Counted from the stretch's first letter, positions 33,294 to 46,299 are shown. The stretch is DNA of 64,000 nucleotides from Loripinus fragilis (GCA_964019695.1 OZ026520.1:19792130-19856129), one strand, 5' to 3'. The notes: generated by a model from the letters alone, not told the origin. Program-made: numbers and translations.

Positions 33294-33536
33294 CAGATAA
33301 AAGCAAAGAATGTCGTGATTTTGAAAAGTTTCCATGTACGAAACAGGTCAATAATGGTATAAATTCTCAGTGACTTTTCATGCTCAATGAAATCAAGGTC
33401 TTCTTTCATTCTTTGTCGGACTTTATTAAGATCTGGTACCGGTCTCCCATTTCTATGTGCCATCTGTTTAATAACCACTTCTGCCTCACCAAAACGTCCT
33501 CTGGCAACCAGCCATCTATAACTTTCAGGAATGAAC
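33294..33536 (-). CDS. SLC22-family transporter, exon 3
   Basis: 243 nt, acceptor TTCTAG, donor TG|GTGAGC. It encodes (R)FIPESYRWLVARGRFGEAEV through KITTFFAFI(W). PESYRWL is the SLC22 hallmark PES.RWL after helix 6, followed by the large cytoplasmic loop (with basic ARGRFGEAEVVIKQMAHRNG, then LNKVRQRMKEDLDF) and the start of helix 7 (TTFFAFIW). Both borders split codons in phases that fit exons 2 and 4. Confidence 0.92.
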
Positions 33537-34918
33537 CTAGAATGATATATGAGACAAAGTAGCATGGTAAGTATATAAGAATCTATCATGAGCGTGAGGG
33601 TGAGATAGAAAAATCCATAGCATGGATCACCATTCGGCACCACGAGGCTTGCCCAGTGATGACAAACGGCCAAGGTGATCTCGAGGGACGGACTTTTCTA
33701 TACGATCCCATGCGCGGATCCAGAAGGGGAGGGGAGATGGACAGGGGACCCAGACCCCCCTCCCCACTGAAAAATCACAAAAAATATAAGTTAACATAGC
33801 AATATTGGCGTTTCGCTGGCGGGCCGATGATGACCCACTTATAGTGGTATTTGGATTCTACCTCCCCATCATCAACTAAAAAACGACAAAAAACCTTGTC
33901 AATGTTGGACCCCTCTGAAAAACCCGTCGCGTGCACCCTCCAACAAAAATGCATTATTTTATCCTTCTCATCATTAAGTTCCCCATTTTTCAAAAAGGGA
34001 CAAGAGAAGTGCCTGAATACACTGATTTGCGGCTTCAAAATATACTTTTGTCGCGCTATCCAATATCCATTGCAAACAGTTTAGATCAAAAGCAGGCGCA
34101 ACAAAACGTCAGACCTGCTCTGGATGCAAAACTGTTTTACACGCTTATGAAAACGTTATTCCTAAAAAGAAAGTATTTTTGAGAAAAGTTAAAAACAATA
34201 TGTAGACAATATCAAGCATGCAAAATTATCCGAAACAGGTGGTGCAGTATGTACGTTTATGGAATCAGACCACAATTATGTCCCTTGATTAGTTGAACAC
34301 GACCAGGATGTTATTCAACACAAATAGTTCCCTTGTTACTGTGGTGTTAAACTGTCTGTTCATATGAGCATACTTTATTTTAAGTTTATCTGAGCTGGGC
34401 AGTTAATAAGCTTTCAGAATATGTCAAGTCAGTCCTGGTAGCTGGTCAATCAAGGTAAATTTAGACCTTTGCAATCCCTTATGGGTGTCTGGAGCTGCCG
34501 CACGACAGCTATGTCAACAGTACATGTTGTTTACAAGTGAAATTGCTCAAAATCAAGCCGGAATTGCCCTATTGAAACACTTGCCAGAATGATTTCCAAG
34601 GTTTGTAGAGTTGGGGCAAAGCTTCAAAAAAAGCTAAGTTCATCATGTATAACACAGGATGATGTAAGGAATGATTAAATTATATTGTAAAATTAATTGT
34701 GGTCTCGTGCCTTATACTCGAACCACTCGCAATTAAGAGAAGAAAAACAACCTAGAACCAATGGTGTATACACAAACCTATGAGATCTGAGGCATTGTAT
34801 ATACAAATATTTTTAATGAGGCATTAAAAAATAAGTCAAACACACAGATAGGTTCTCTTTAGATATGAATTTTGTTATGAATCTGACAGAAAAAATACTT
34901 TCTACACGACAGAGCTTC

Positions 34919-35562
34919 TAACTGGCCCTCGATAAGACAGCCACCTATGTATTACTTGACTTTTCGCTTACTGTAAAGGCGGCAACTTTAATAATTATAA
35001 ATATCTGGGTGTGGTTTGGCGATTTCATCTGCTAAGGAAGGGAAATCAGGTTTTATTTATAATTTGATAAAGAGTTAATAAGCTTTTTGAGCCGCGCAAA
35101 CGTGCGTGCATTTCATGAAAATCCTAACCGTATACACACTGAACTCATATTTATTAACCCTTAAAGTGCATAATCACAAAATGTATGTTTTTGTCGTCCA
35201 CTAAACTATTTGAAGCCTCGTAGATAAACAATGTGGGCCCAGATCAGACTGCTCCTGTAGGTGCAGTCTGATCTGGGTCCATAATGTTTGCCTCCCTGCT
35301 TATGTTAAATAGACATTTTCAGATGCAGTTATTTTGCTGGCGTTTTAAGGACTAAATAATGGCTGAGATCGTGGCACAAGATGATACAGTTACTTTTGAA
35401 TAAAACCACGCCTCTTTTTCAGCTTTTACCTATGCCTAATGTTGACTAGTCCTAATTACGCATTCATGAGGCGCCGCCTTTACAGTAAACGAAAAGTCAA
35501 GTAATATAATACACCGTTTTGGCTTATCAAAAGGTGGCTCTCTTATAGAGGTTTGACTGTAT
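34919..35562. mobile_element. Inverted-repeat element, about 640 bp
   Basis: Left arm 34919-34995 (tattacttgacttttcgctt actgtaaaggcgg) and right arm 35480-35562 (the complement, ccgcctttacagtaaacgaa ...) are inverted. The inner part includes the palindrome agatcagactgctcctgtag and its partner at 35228-35282. Confidence 0.65.
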
Positions 35563-35570
35563 ATATACTG

Positions 35571-36385
35571 AAGGACTTTAAAAACGCACCACCTGCTTAA
35601 ATGCTAATTTATGTCGAAAATTGGCTATTTTCATCATGTGAAAAATAAAATTGACAAGTTCCGTCATTTAGCTTGCATTCAATAAGAAAATCGAAACTCT
35701 GTGGCCCATGATTGCCGTGACGTCGCGATAATTCTGAAACAACTCCAATTAAAAAAATCACAGAGTACCCATACCTTCCATTATGAACCGAAAAAAGTTT
35801 TCGAACCTATGTTTGTTCTTGAAAACAAACGGAAAGACAAAATCAAATCATGAAGTTTTAGGCCTCTGGCAACGTTCATTACGTCTACATGACGTCATTG
35901 ATTTTTGATGTAATTGGCCGTTTATATCCTTAGGATCAGGAATAATCAAAATCATTTTGTTGCCAACAGACACTCCTCAATCAGTTGCGTAAAAGACGAA
36001 AGTACCGCGACATGCGCGGACGTCAACCGTCTGTTATTGATTTTTGAAAATTTAAGACTGACGTTAGCAAAGAAACGCTGCGAGTGGGAGTGTAATAAAA
36101 CAATTATTTCTGAAAACTTTTGTGTTTTTCCATTTGTTAAGACATCTGGCTACCACCTAAAAGTGTTTGTTTTCAAATTGAATCAAATTCACATTTGTCA
36201 GACGACAATTGTTGAAAAACACTTACGTCGATATTACGTCAGAATGAACAGCATGAGCAAATCGAAATAGTGGCAAATCATGGTCCATTTGGCAAGAGGA
36301 TAAAAATAATAAAGAAAACATCCTCAAATCAATCACGTGGGAGAGAAAGATAATTTAAAATGGTGCGTTTTTAAAGTCCCTCAGA
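35571..36385. mobile_element. 815-bp TIR element, ACGTCA-rich
   Basis: Terminal repeats CTGAAGGACTTTAAAAACGC at 35571 and, as complement, CTGAGGGACTTTAAAAACGC at 36385. The interior has repeated TGACGTC/ACGTCA (35718, 35880-35900, 36018, 36058, 36225-36240). The 118-codon plus-strand frame at 35914-36270 has no known motif and is likely incidental. A partial copy starts at 8212. Confidence 0.7.
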
Positions 36386-36649
36386 TAATGAAACCCTTTG
36401 GGGCTTGGGCTGAGGAGGCTTGCTCCCTAAATAAGATGCATTGATCTCCCGAAATTCCTAAAAATCCTCAGATCCCTGAAAGTATTTTGTCTTTGCTCCC
36501 CAAATCAGTAAAATTAATTTAGCTTCTCCCTAAATCCCCAAAATTATAAGACGATTCTCCCTAGAATGTATTTTTCTTTTCATAGAATTAATCTCACAGA
36601 AGCAAAAAACAAGTGCATGACTTATTATTCACTTAATATTTTGTTAGTT

Positions 36650-37085
36650 ATGCTTATTTTGGTATGTGTTGTGCTGTCGTGTATGTTCCTTGTAGCTTTG
36701 TTGGGTAATGGCTGACCTCTTGACTGTCGTGTTTGTTGTGTTTAACACTTTCTCAAATGTGCCCTGGTCCACATCAGAATTAAGGGAGATGGTGGCGCCG
36801 TAAAACTGGTTTAAGCCCTCTAGTAAAATATTTTTACTGACCGTTCCAAGGCGGTATTTCTTTTGTGGATCATTCGTGTTATTTATGTCTTGTGTTTGTC
36901 ATGCTGTAGCGTCAGTTCATTGCTGACTTGTGGTCACCTGCAGCGAAAGGGCTGACCTCTTGGCTGTTGTTTGTGATGTTAAATTGTGTTTTTGTCACTT
37001 TCCCATGTGGTATCCTGGGCCAGGTGTGGTACTTGATTGTACCGATTCCAGATCTTTATCGTCTTTCTTACTTTTATATATGTAA
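36650..37085 (+). mobile_element. Family A retroelement tails, two overlapping fragments
   Basis: The main copy spans 36768-37085 (ggtggcgccgtaaaactggt ... gattccagatctttatc). A more diverged fragment precedes it at about 36655-36770 (aatggctgacctcttgactg), so two insertions or a local duplication are recorded. Confidence 0.7.
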
Positions 37086-38464
37086 AGACAGGGCTTTGCC
37101 ATGGAATGCATTTATTTTATGAAATCCACGATATATAGCTCAAAGTGTGAGGACATTCTTAAAATGCTGTTGCTGTACCTGGTAGAGTAGGAATGGAGGA
37201 ATGCTCTCTAGATTTATTTTTTATGGAATTAGGGACAGATCATTTGTTTTTCAGACAAAGTGAAAGCATATATATTTTTATAACCATAAAAAGACTTTTT
37301 ACAATTGCTTTTAGGTCCAATACGCATGTTTAACTTCAGTTTTTATCAAGTAAGTATAATATATCCAATCAGCTAATTAGCCAGTGAGAGAATTACATAC
37401 AAGGTATCCCTGTAACCACTCGTGCTAGGGGGATCTAGAAGGCATGTTCATCCCCCCCTCCCACCCAAAAAAAAAGGAGAAGATAGAAATGGTGCGATCT
37501 GGAGCATTCTGATGCATAGTGCGTTATTATCAACCCAAAATCAAGAAATAATCTTAAGGATGATAAATCAATAACAACAAAAGTTATTTCGCCATATTTT
37601 TCTCCAATATCAATCAGATGTGCATATTTAGTGTAGGCTGCTTTGTCGAAATTTGGGCTCCCGTGTGCTTTTTTGGGTAAAAGTGATTCCTATCGACTTT
37701 CAACTAGAGAAATATATTCCATTTAAGGAAAATTACGTTTTCAATTTTTCTTGCAGTATTAACGCCACAGTGACGTCACAAAATGTCATACCGTATATTC
37801 ACATGAATTAAACAGCATATACCTTCTGGTGCTGTATACACCTAATTTGATCGCATGTTAATGTTGTTTATTGCATTGAAGTGGTTGAAAACCTCCATAG
37901 GAGGACCAAATTGAAAATTGATTCAGCGTGGACTTCACCATTTCGTCAAATTGACGTCAATGTGATGTCAGTATGCAGGAAAGAACATATTGTGTTCAGA
38001 AATATAATTCTTGTAAGATTGTGTGTGCCTTGCGATCAAAATCAAATGTTAGCATAGATATATGTTCTAGCTAAGGTTTTTGAAAGATGTTAGCTCTCTG
38101 ACGGTTGGGGCGTTTGGCTGTTACGTTACCCCTCATTTTTAAAACACAAATTATGTAAATAAGGTTGTTAATGTAGTACGGGAATATTCAAATTGGCCAC
38201 ACATTCATGTAATATACAAGAACATTTCATTTCCTACAAATATTTATGATCAAGTTATTAGGGCCAATTGTAATGCCATTTATACTACATTTAAACTATC
38301 CCTCCCCCTGTAAAACTATTGAAATGATGTTTAATAGTTTCATTTAATAAGCTTTTCATTTAGCATTCATGTTTTAAAACTGCAGACAGCTTGTTTTTAT
38401 CACAAAATCTTTAAGAGTCATAGACTGTTTAATATAATAACCACGAAAAGCACGTCCAGTAAGG

Positions 38465-39554
38465 TAAGAATATTTTCATTCTAAAATTGTACGTAATGTT
38501 ATATGAAAACCTTAAAACACCATATATGAGCATTACATTGAAATTCAATAGGAAAATGCTGTACCCAACAATGTTTCTGATGTTAACTATCTTTTTGTTA
38601 TTTGTGTGGCAATATGTAACATATATAACAGCTTTCAAGACAGTAATTGAGTTGCTTAATTCCTTATATTGTAGGTCATATGGTATTTGATATCATTTAA
38701 AAAAACAAGTAAGTATGAATATGAAATACCACAATCACACACTGCATACCAACCCATGTTACCGTGAGAAAGAGCCACAGAACACTTACAGCCACAAGAC
38801 ATCAGGAACACAATTAAAGTAAAGCAGCCAACTCTCTTTTACCTGTCAAGGTGATAGCAAAACTAGAAGGACATAAAATACTGAATAAAAAAACAACGAC
38901 CAAGCACAAAACCCTATTAATTAATAAGGGCAACATTAAGCAATGAATCATCAACAACAGAACCACCGCCCTAGAACGGACAGCGGCCTAAGCCACTGCG
39001 GGGTGTGGGTGGATGGCTTAAATGTATTTTACTGCTACCAAATCTTCGTTCTATATGTTGTTGTTAAAGCACAAAAAGTGTTCGGCTCGCATGGAAAAAC
39101 GAATTGGTTTTGTTATAGATATCCAGGTTCCTGTTCGTCTGAAAAAAGTATTTATCAATTCGTCCATGCAGCATTTGCAAAATATTTTACCTTTGGCCTT
39201 TTTATATTAACAAAGATGATTTGTCCAAAATTACTAAATGTTTTGAGGGCGGTATGCATTATAACTGCCCATAATCCGTTATTGTTTAAAGAGACTGTCA
39301 CCAAATCAATTTGTATCCTGGCATCTAATTGCGTACGCAGGTATTACTGAAGTTTTTAAATTTATTTAATTTGATATTCAACTAGCTTTCGTTGTTCAAT
39401 AAACGAAACTGCCAAATCACAATAATTGGAAAATCGGTTATAGTGGTGAATTTTACTCTGTAGTAATGATCACATTAGATATGACCATAGTCAAGGAAAC
39501 TTGTTTTAGGTCTATTGTTACTTCAATACCAATTTAAATAAAACAAATTTCAGT
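38465..39554. repeat. 1.09-kb tandem duplication, copy 1
   Basis: Starts near attctaaaattgtacgtaat and is repeated at 39555 with a 1,090-bp period and about 90% or more similarity by eye. It contains a family B retroelement tail (38700-39085, minus strand), so the duplication happened after that insertion. Confidence 0.85.
38700..39085 (-). mobile_element. Family B retroelement 3' tail
   Basis: Matches the tail at 47942-48300: aagtaagtatgaatatgaaa, caccgtgag-like ccgtgagaaagagcc, gaacggacagcggcc and acaaaaagtgttcggctcgc. Confidence 0.75.
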
Positions 39555-40660
39555 CAGGAATATTAACATTCTAAAATTGTATGTAATGCTATATAAAAAC
39601 CTTTAAACACCATATATGAGCATTATATTGAAATTCAATAGGAAATGCTGTACCCAACAATGTTTCTGATGTTAACTTTCTTTTTGTTATTTGTGTGGCA
39701 ATGTGTAACGTATATTACAGTTTCAAAGACATTAATTGACTTGGTTAATTCCTTATATTATAGGCCATATGGTATTTGATATCATTTAAAAAAAGCAAGT
39801 AAGTATGAATATGACGTACCACAAACACACACTGCAAACCAACCCATGGATACTGTGAGGAAGAGTCACAGAACACTAACAGCCATAAGACATCAGGAAC
39901 ACAATTAAAGTAAAGCAGTCAACTCTTTTTTACCTGTCAAGGTGATTGCAAAACTAGAAGGACGTGAAGTACAAAATAACAAAACAACGACCCAACACAA
40001 AAACCCCATAAACAATGGGGGCAACATTAAGCAATGAATCATCAACAACAGAACCACCGCCCTAGAACGGACAGCAGCTTAAGCCACTGCATGGTGTGGG
40101 TGTGGGTGTGGGTGTGGGTGTGAGTGGGTGGGGGGGGGGGGGGGTAAATTCATTTTACTGCTACCAAATCCTCGTTTTATATGTTGTTGTTAAAGCACAA
40201 AAAGTGTTTGCCTCGCATGGAAAACGAATTGGTTTAGTTATAGATATCCAGGTTCCTGTTTGTCTGAATAAAGTATTTATCAATTCGTCCATGCAGCATT
40301 TGCAAAATATTATATCTTTTAACTTTTTATATTAACAAAACTGATTTGCCCAAAATTACTAAATGTTTTGAGGGCGGTATGCATTATAACTGCCCATAAT
40401 CCGTTATTGTTTAAAGAGACTGTCACCAAATCAATTTGTATCCTGGCATCTAATTACGTACGCAGGTATTACTGAAGCTTTTAAATTTACAACTAGCTTT
40501 CGTTGTTCAGTAAACGAAACTGTCAATCACAATAATGGGAAAATCGATTATAGAGGTGAATTTTACTCTATAGCAATGATCACATTAGATATGACCATAG
40601 TCAAGGAAACTTGTTAAGGTCAATTGTTACTTTAATACCAATTTAAATAAAAAAAAATTA
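39555..40660. repeat. 1.09-kb tandem duplication, copy 2
   Basis: Second copy of 38465-39554, including its own family B tail at 39790-40215. It differs by substitutions, short indels and an expanded GGGTGT/G tract at 40093-40144. Confidence 0.85.
40093..40144 (+). repeat. (GGGTGT)n plus G-run, potential G-quadruplex
   Basis: Several GGG blocks separated by TGT, then about 15 consecutive G. In copy 1 of the tandem duplication the same place reads only ggggtgtgggtggatgg, so the tract expanded after duplication. Confidence 0.85.
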
Positions 40661-42725
40661 TCAGCCAAAATTATGTCTGGCCAACTTTGACCAGGTGACA
40701 TTAAAGTTATTGTTAAATAGATTTTACAATGTTCTTTTAGAATGCTTGATAGAAAGTGAAATATTTAATAAGCAAGTGAAGTTATAAGATCTGCCTTAGT
40801 TTTAGCAATAAATGATATACCTGAACAGACTGTGACTTTGACAAATATTACAGGGATATTGTAAACATGTTAAATGGAACAATAAAGAGTTATATGTGTA
40901 TTAAACATATGAATATGAATAAGTTGTAAACTCACCAGTATATAGATTCAAAAGAAGCACGCACAAATGTTAACTGTTCTAGCAAATAACAGCATTAAGT
41001 GGATATTCTGCTCAGTATCAACACTGTCGCCAATGATACTCACTTGCAAAGTACCAACGTCAAATGTGCTTAATCATTTTAGTTATTCTTTTCGTTTTAA
41101 CTGTTTATCTATTTTGTTTGATTTGAAGTATGCAAAGAGGTAATTAGCTGTATTTTTGTATCAATCGTAATGTTCACATTTGATTGGTTAAATATCAAAA
41201 TGATATTATCTGAAATAAAATTCAACTTCAAGACTAAATCTAATTGATAGAATAATGCAAAGCAAATTAACCAATACATTATCTGGGTCCATTAATATAC
41301 AGCTGCTTTCCAATTTTTTTTATAGATAGCGATTTTGTCATAATTATTTACATTCCCTATACATACTTGTTTGAGTGTTTGTAATAAACTTGTGCTTTGT
41401 TTGATATATGATTTATTTCTGCTCCTGTATGCACTACATAGCTAGTTATAGTGAGTACAAATATGGCTTGTTTTTGCAGATGTTTTGTATCAAGTTTTAA
41501 CTTCTAAAAAGGTTGATCATAATTTTAGCAACTCAAATTTGCTTATCAAAGCTCTATTTCGAATTATGGGATAATAAGGAGAGCAGCAAAGGATACTGTG
41601 GCGGTGATCTATAAACGCATGTATACGGAGCATTGTGAAAATACTTTAAGAATCGAAGCTATCGTATGTATCATCAATGAATCACTTAATTGACTTTGGT
41701 GTATGTGCACTAGCAGGTGGCACACGTTTTATAATTTTACATAATTACTTTCAAAAGATATTCTAAGTGCATTTTTGCGTGTTCAAATTTGATGCCACAT
41801 AGTAAGAGCCCAATTATTAGGAGGAGGACCAAAACAAAAGTACAGTACTGCCAAACAGTTAAATGGGCCAAGAGGGTTTGAAATTGTATTAAAATTGGGA
41901 AAAGGTCATCTTTTCAGATGAATCCACACTCTAAACCTATTTCTTTTGCAAACCTATTCCCATCTGGCGTCTGAAACACGAACATATTTATCCACATAAC
42001 ATTGATGGAAGGGTAAAAATCCACTGGAGTCGTATTGTGGGGACTATCTCGTAACTTTTAAGGGGGTCTCTCAACTTAAGTTTGTTAATGAAACAATCAC
42101 CATAAGGCATATCAGGAAAATATCAAAAGCGATATAAAAACTCCAATGTGAATGCACTATGCCCCAAGCATTCAACAAGATAACGCACCTTGCAATAGCT
42201 CTTTAAACTATTCACGCATTCACCAGAGACCAGGGCGGTGATATTTTTGAGTTGCCACCTTACAGTGTAGATCTGACCCCCATAGATACTGACTGTAGCT
42301 TTGTTAAGCGTCACGTGAGTCGGATATCAAATATATAAGACAGACATTTTTAGAAATAACTTTCAAATTTGGTGCACATTGAATTCAAATGACCTAGACG
42401 TCATGCATTTGTCTATGCCAAAAAGAATCCAAGCTGTGTTTACAACTAATGGTGGTATTACTAAGTGTAAGATGACATACAAGATTTTCGCTGGAAATGA
42501 AATCAGTTTCAAGATAAAATGCTTTGTTGTTACAGTGCTATAAATGTGCTTTGATAAAACATAGAACAAATCATTTGTACCTTTTAATGTATTGCAAAAT
42601 CAAATCTCAAGTCCATAGGGTATGTAAATAATTATGACAAAAATCGCTATCTAGAGAAAATTTGGAGAGCAGCTGTGGCAATGGCTACAATATAGATGTT
42701 ATACTAACAATGCCAGGGAGCTTAC

Positions 42726-43141
42726 CTCCAACCAACAAAGGACACGACAGAGCCAACAGCAGCTGTCACACAGATGTACCTCCAGTCAGCCACCTTCCAA
42801 CAGAACAATGCCAAGAGGCCAGAAAAGATTGAATAAACTGGTATTGAACCTATCCAGAACCTCCATTTATTGCGTATAAACTCAAACAACACCGTTGACG
42901 TATTTATACCAGTAGCGGCCACTCCAATCATAAATCTCATGGCGGCAAACATTTCCCAGTTCACCGAGAAGACACAGATTAAATTGAAGAGACCGAGAAG
43001 TCCAACTCCTAGATATAAGGTGTATTTCCGACCAATCGCATCGCAGATGTGTCCCCAGAGGAAGGAACCAATCAATATTCCTGACATTTGAATAGTGGTG
43101 ATGGTCTGAGTGAACCACTTCCGGTCACAGACAAGAGAAAA
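42726..43141 (-). CDS. SLC22-family transporter, exon 2
   Basis: 416 nt, acceptor TTATAG, donor TGGAG|GTAAG. It starts FSLVCDRKWF, the conserved end of the first extracellular loop (E-F-x-L-V-C), and continues with helices 2 to 6. MSGILIGSFLWGHICDAIGR is the family signature between helices 2 and 3 (G-H-x-x-D-x-x-G-R-K). GVAATGINTSTVLFEFI covers the helix 4 region; the end ...SVVSFVGW(R) leads straight into exon 3 FIPES. Helix-rich and uninterrupted, 138 codons. Confidence 0.93.
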
Positions 43142-44414
43142 CTATAAAAAGAATACACATAGAAAGGTAATGTGGTAGTTCAGCTTGAAAAAAAAAAAGA
43201 TTCACTGCAATTATATCTTGGCAAGCCTCGTGATGCCAAACGGCGATCCTCGGGACAGATTTTTCTATCCTACCCTCACACTTATGATAGAGTCTTATAG
43301 ACTTCATGATTTCGTGCTGATCCTCAATCTGATTCCTTATTACTGTAATTTACTGTATATGATACTGTTTAGTATTCTTAAATAAATATGCTTAAACCAA
43401 TACTCTCTAAAACACATTATATCAGCATAAAACGTATATATTTGTGAGAATAAAAAGGGATATTTTTGGTTGTGTGTGAATATGGATAAATATTTTGCAA
43501 AAGTACTACATTCCCTTTGGAACTTAAAAGGGCACTCTTTCGGAGGCAATTTAAAATACCCCCACCCCCATCCATAGTGTATTTGTATAGGGAATGAGGA
43601 AAATATTTCATGAATATACGGATTGATCAAGAAACAGTGCACTCAAAGTTTATTTAACTTTGAGATTTCACTGTCAGGCGCGTAGCCAGGCGTAGGGCAG
43701 GAAGCCTGGGCTTCAACATAATAGCGTCATCGACGTCAGAAACCCTGACTTTGTTGCTTGCGAACAACAAAGGCGCAGACCAGCCAGCGCATCCGCGCTG
43801 TCTGATCAGCATCTTTGTTATTGCTATCTGAAAAGTTTGGTATTCCAGAAGCAACAACAGAAGAAAACAACTTTATTTTCAAACAGGTGCAACTGTATAT
43901 TTTGGCTACTAAAAGATTTGCAATGCAATCTAGCTAAATCCTAAACGATTAGTCACGTTTAAACTTGAACATTAGGTGGGGTTGTGGACCTACGGAGGGA
44001 TCGAGAGATTACCAGTTTTTCTTTCTTCTTTTTTTTCACTTTGTCTTATATTAGTTTGGACCAAAACAATAAACAACAATGCTTCCTTGTTACAAAATGA
44101 CTGTTACCTATAGTATCATATGAACATTATATGCATACGTGTAATGAGAAATTAGATATGATATATCGCCATAAATGATATTGTAACTAATAATCACCGA
44201 GGAAATGAACTCTATAAGCAATATGCTTTCGTTCAGATCCTCTCATTATGTTGTACTTTCTTATGTGTATGTATTTTGACAGAATTATGAATAAATATGT
44301 TTAAACCAAAAGTAAAGTAACTAGGTCAGATATATCTAAATTCTCCATTTTTCTTTGGGCTTCAACATGATAAAGTCTCTGGCTACGCCCCTGGCTGTAC
44401 CTTAAGTGCCCTAC
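43142..44414 (-). other. SLC22 intron 1
   Basis: 43200-43290 carries a repeat fragment (ggcaagcctcgtgatgccaa) that also occurs inverted at 33580-33690, upstream of exon 3. 43670-44400 is bracketed by gcgtagccagg at 43680 and its complement cctggctacgcccctgg-like sequence at 44382-44395, so an element of about 720 bp is likely. Its right edge lies about 20 bp from the exon 1 donor. Confidence 0.45.
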
Positions 44415-44693
44415 CTCAGTTACAATAGTGCGCATGTCTGGAGCGAAAGTCCACGCGCTGTATTTGGTACCGTCCCTCAACTCGCACACATCTGTTGTAT
44501 TCTCCACAATCTCAGAACCGTTAATGCTATTGCTACAAAAATAGTCCGGTTTCGCTCCGCCAAACGACATTAACAGTAGACTCCAAGAATGGCCAAGAGT
44601 GCATAGTTCCACAAATAGCCAAATTATAATCTGGAATTTTCCAAGGCCGCCTGTCTCTTCAATAATTTCTCCGAGATGAAGTGAGTCCACCAT
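44415..44693 (-). CDS. SLC22-family transporter, exon 1 (start)
   Basis: 93 codons from MVDSLHLGEI to the donor ACTGAG|GTAGGG. It shows the SLC22 start layout: a short cytoplasmic N-terminus with GGLGKFQ (family 'G.G.FQ'), helix 1 (IIIWLFVELCTLGHSW), then a long extracellular loop with cysteines and NGS/NTT N-glycosylation sites, ending SAWTFAPDMRTIVTE before FSLVCD of exon 2. An in-frame ATG eight codons upstream (44717) is possible; I prefer 44693 because homologues begin close to the GGLG motif. Substrate cannot be told from sequence: organic cations, anions or carnitine are all possible. Confidence 0.88.
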
Positions 44694-44717
44694 GACTGAT
44701 GTATACAACTTAAACAC

Positions 44718-45840
44718 TTTTTATTCTATTTATTTGGGTCAGTTCACGAAACTTTGGTAGGTATCACATATGCACAAAAGCCTCCGTTAACCCTTGTCAT
44801 TCTGACGGGTTTTCCAATACATATTGTCACTTAAGGGTAGAATTTTCTAAATTTTGATAATAATAATAATTATACTTTACTTAGCAAACAATGCAGACCC
44901 TGGTGCAACGCCGCCTCTGCGACAATTAATGAGGGTCTTCACTGTTCGCCAAAGTACCCGTTTGCCGGTATCCAGAATGAAAAGGGATTAAACAAGAATT
45001 TGGTACTTATAGCCTCCTTTATATGTCCATGCTGACTTATCCACCTGGCCTAATGAGCTAAAATTTGGCCTGAATCTTTATCCGCACCCATTCCTTATAT
45101 GTTCGCACAGCAAAGTCTTTGACGAGACTAGCAGGTACACAGGCCTGTCTGAACACTGTTCGCATATGCGTGAAGTAAAGTAAAAACTCATTAACTGGCT
45201 AATTTTTATATATATTTTTAATATATTTTTTTAAGCAATGCAATTCAATTTGTGTTAATCAAGATGATAATTAGGCAGGTCACATGAAAGCAGTTCTAAT
45301 TTTTTTCGGCGATCAGCGAAGTCTCATTCTAGACCGCGCATATGCGCACTCTAGAATGTGATTTCGCTATACGCACACATAAGTTATGTACCCAGGTGAT
45401 TGTCCCAATAGAAAACTAGACGCTTAGTCCCACTGCATAATAACTACACGTGAATATTTTAAGAATGTACTTATTAAAAGACAAATAGCCTATACTTCAT
45501 GGCACGACTGTTATCAACACATTTATTTAAGATAGGCAGTGTAAAATAACTGAACCTATCAGTCTAATAAACGGACCAGATCAGTGTGTACAGCTGCATA
45601 GTGATAACGATCTTGTTCATCATTCTGCCGGTGACTTACAGATGCTCGTCTTTCAGTTAAAATGAACAAGCGCATGTATTTTGCCTAGTGTGTTTGAATA
45701 TCGTTCTACATGTTCTAGTAGTTTTCCTATGGTCGGGATATAGGCATAATCTATATTTTACATATCTGCCTTTCTAAGATATTAAAACTTTTATAAACAT
45801 GATTACAATGCGTATGTTTGAAACACTATGAGTAAATGAA
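44718..45840. other. SLC22 upstream region; no promoter identified
   Basis: No clear TATA/Inr arrangement can be assigned. A palindrome lies at about 45300-45365 (cattctagaccgcgcatatgcgcactctagaatg) and a smaller gcagacc..gcgacaa block at 44885-44930, both typical of the MITEs in this window. Confidence 0.35.
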
Positions 45841-45872
45841 ATGCACCATTACTGGAACTCCTTTTAGTGAAC

Positions 45873-46085
45873 GTACAGTAAAACCTGTGTTAAACGGACA
45901 CTCTCAAAAAGACAGAAAATTGGTTTTCAAGACAAATTATCACTTAATGCAGGTCAAAAGTATTGCAGAATGCTCCAAGAGAAGTATTCAGCAATACCTT
46001 CGACCTTCATTTAGCGATCATTTGTTTTTAAAACCTTTGTTTTGTCTATTTTTGAGTGGCCGTTTTAAACAGGTTTTACTGTACG
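45873..46085. mobile_element. Foldback MITE (ACAGTAAAACCTGT ends)
   Basis: Ends acagtaaaacctgtgttaaa and its complement tttaaacaggttttactgt. A relative lies at 56566-56758 (acagtaaaatatgtcttaag ... acacagggtttactgt) inside the HAL locus. The 109-codon frame across it is not a gene. Confidence 0.7.
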
Positions 46086-46299
46086 CGAATCCATCTAATC
46101 AGTTGTTGATGTCTATACCTAAGGACGTTTCTAACGCATACAAGTTTGTTTTGACATTTACTTAAAAACTAGAATTTCACATTAAAATATTTTGGTAACA
46201 ATTAGAACAATGTTTCCTAGTAACGCATGTCTATTTTCCGAGTAAGCTGACTCAAAACATTCAAAATATTGAAGTTTGAGTTAAAAACTTCAAATACAA

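Larger units (their letters stand above)
33537..42725 (-). other. SLC22 intron between exons 2 and 3 (9.2 kb)
   Basis: Contains a short inverted relative of 43200-43290 at 33580-33690 and a GC-rich repeat at 33695-33775, then the elements annotated separately. Intervals with nothing recognised: 33780-34918 (AT-rich; no exon-like sequence), 37086-38464 and 40661-42650. A fragment at about 41262-41340 repeats part of 4390-4450. Confidence 0.5.

Noticed and set aside
35914..36270. 118-codon frame inside a TIR element
   Set aside because: No transposase or other motif. Its position between motif-rich subterminal regions suggests chance.
38943..39350. 135-codon plus-strand frame
   Set aside because: Antisense to a retroelement tail and disrupted in the tandem duplicate copy.
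42882..43118. Alternative minus-strand frame with its own ATG
   Set aside because: Shadow of SLC22 exon 2, which carries the family motifs in the other frame.
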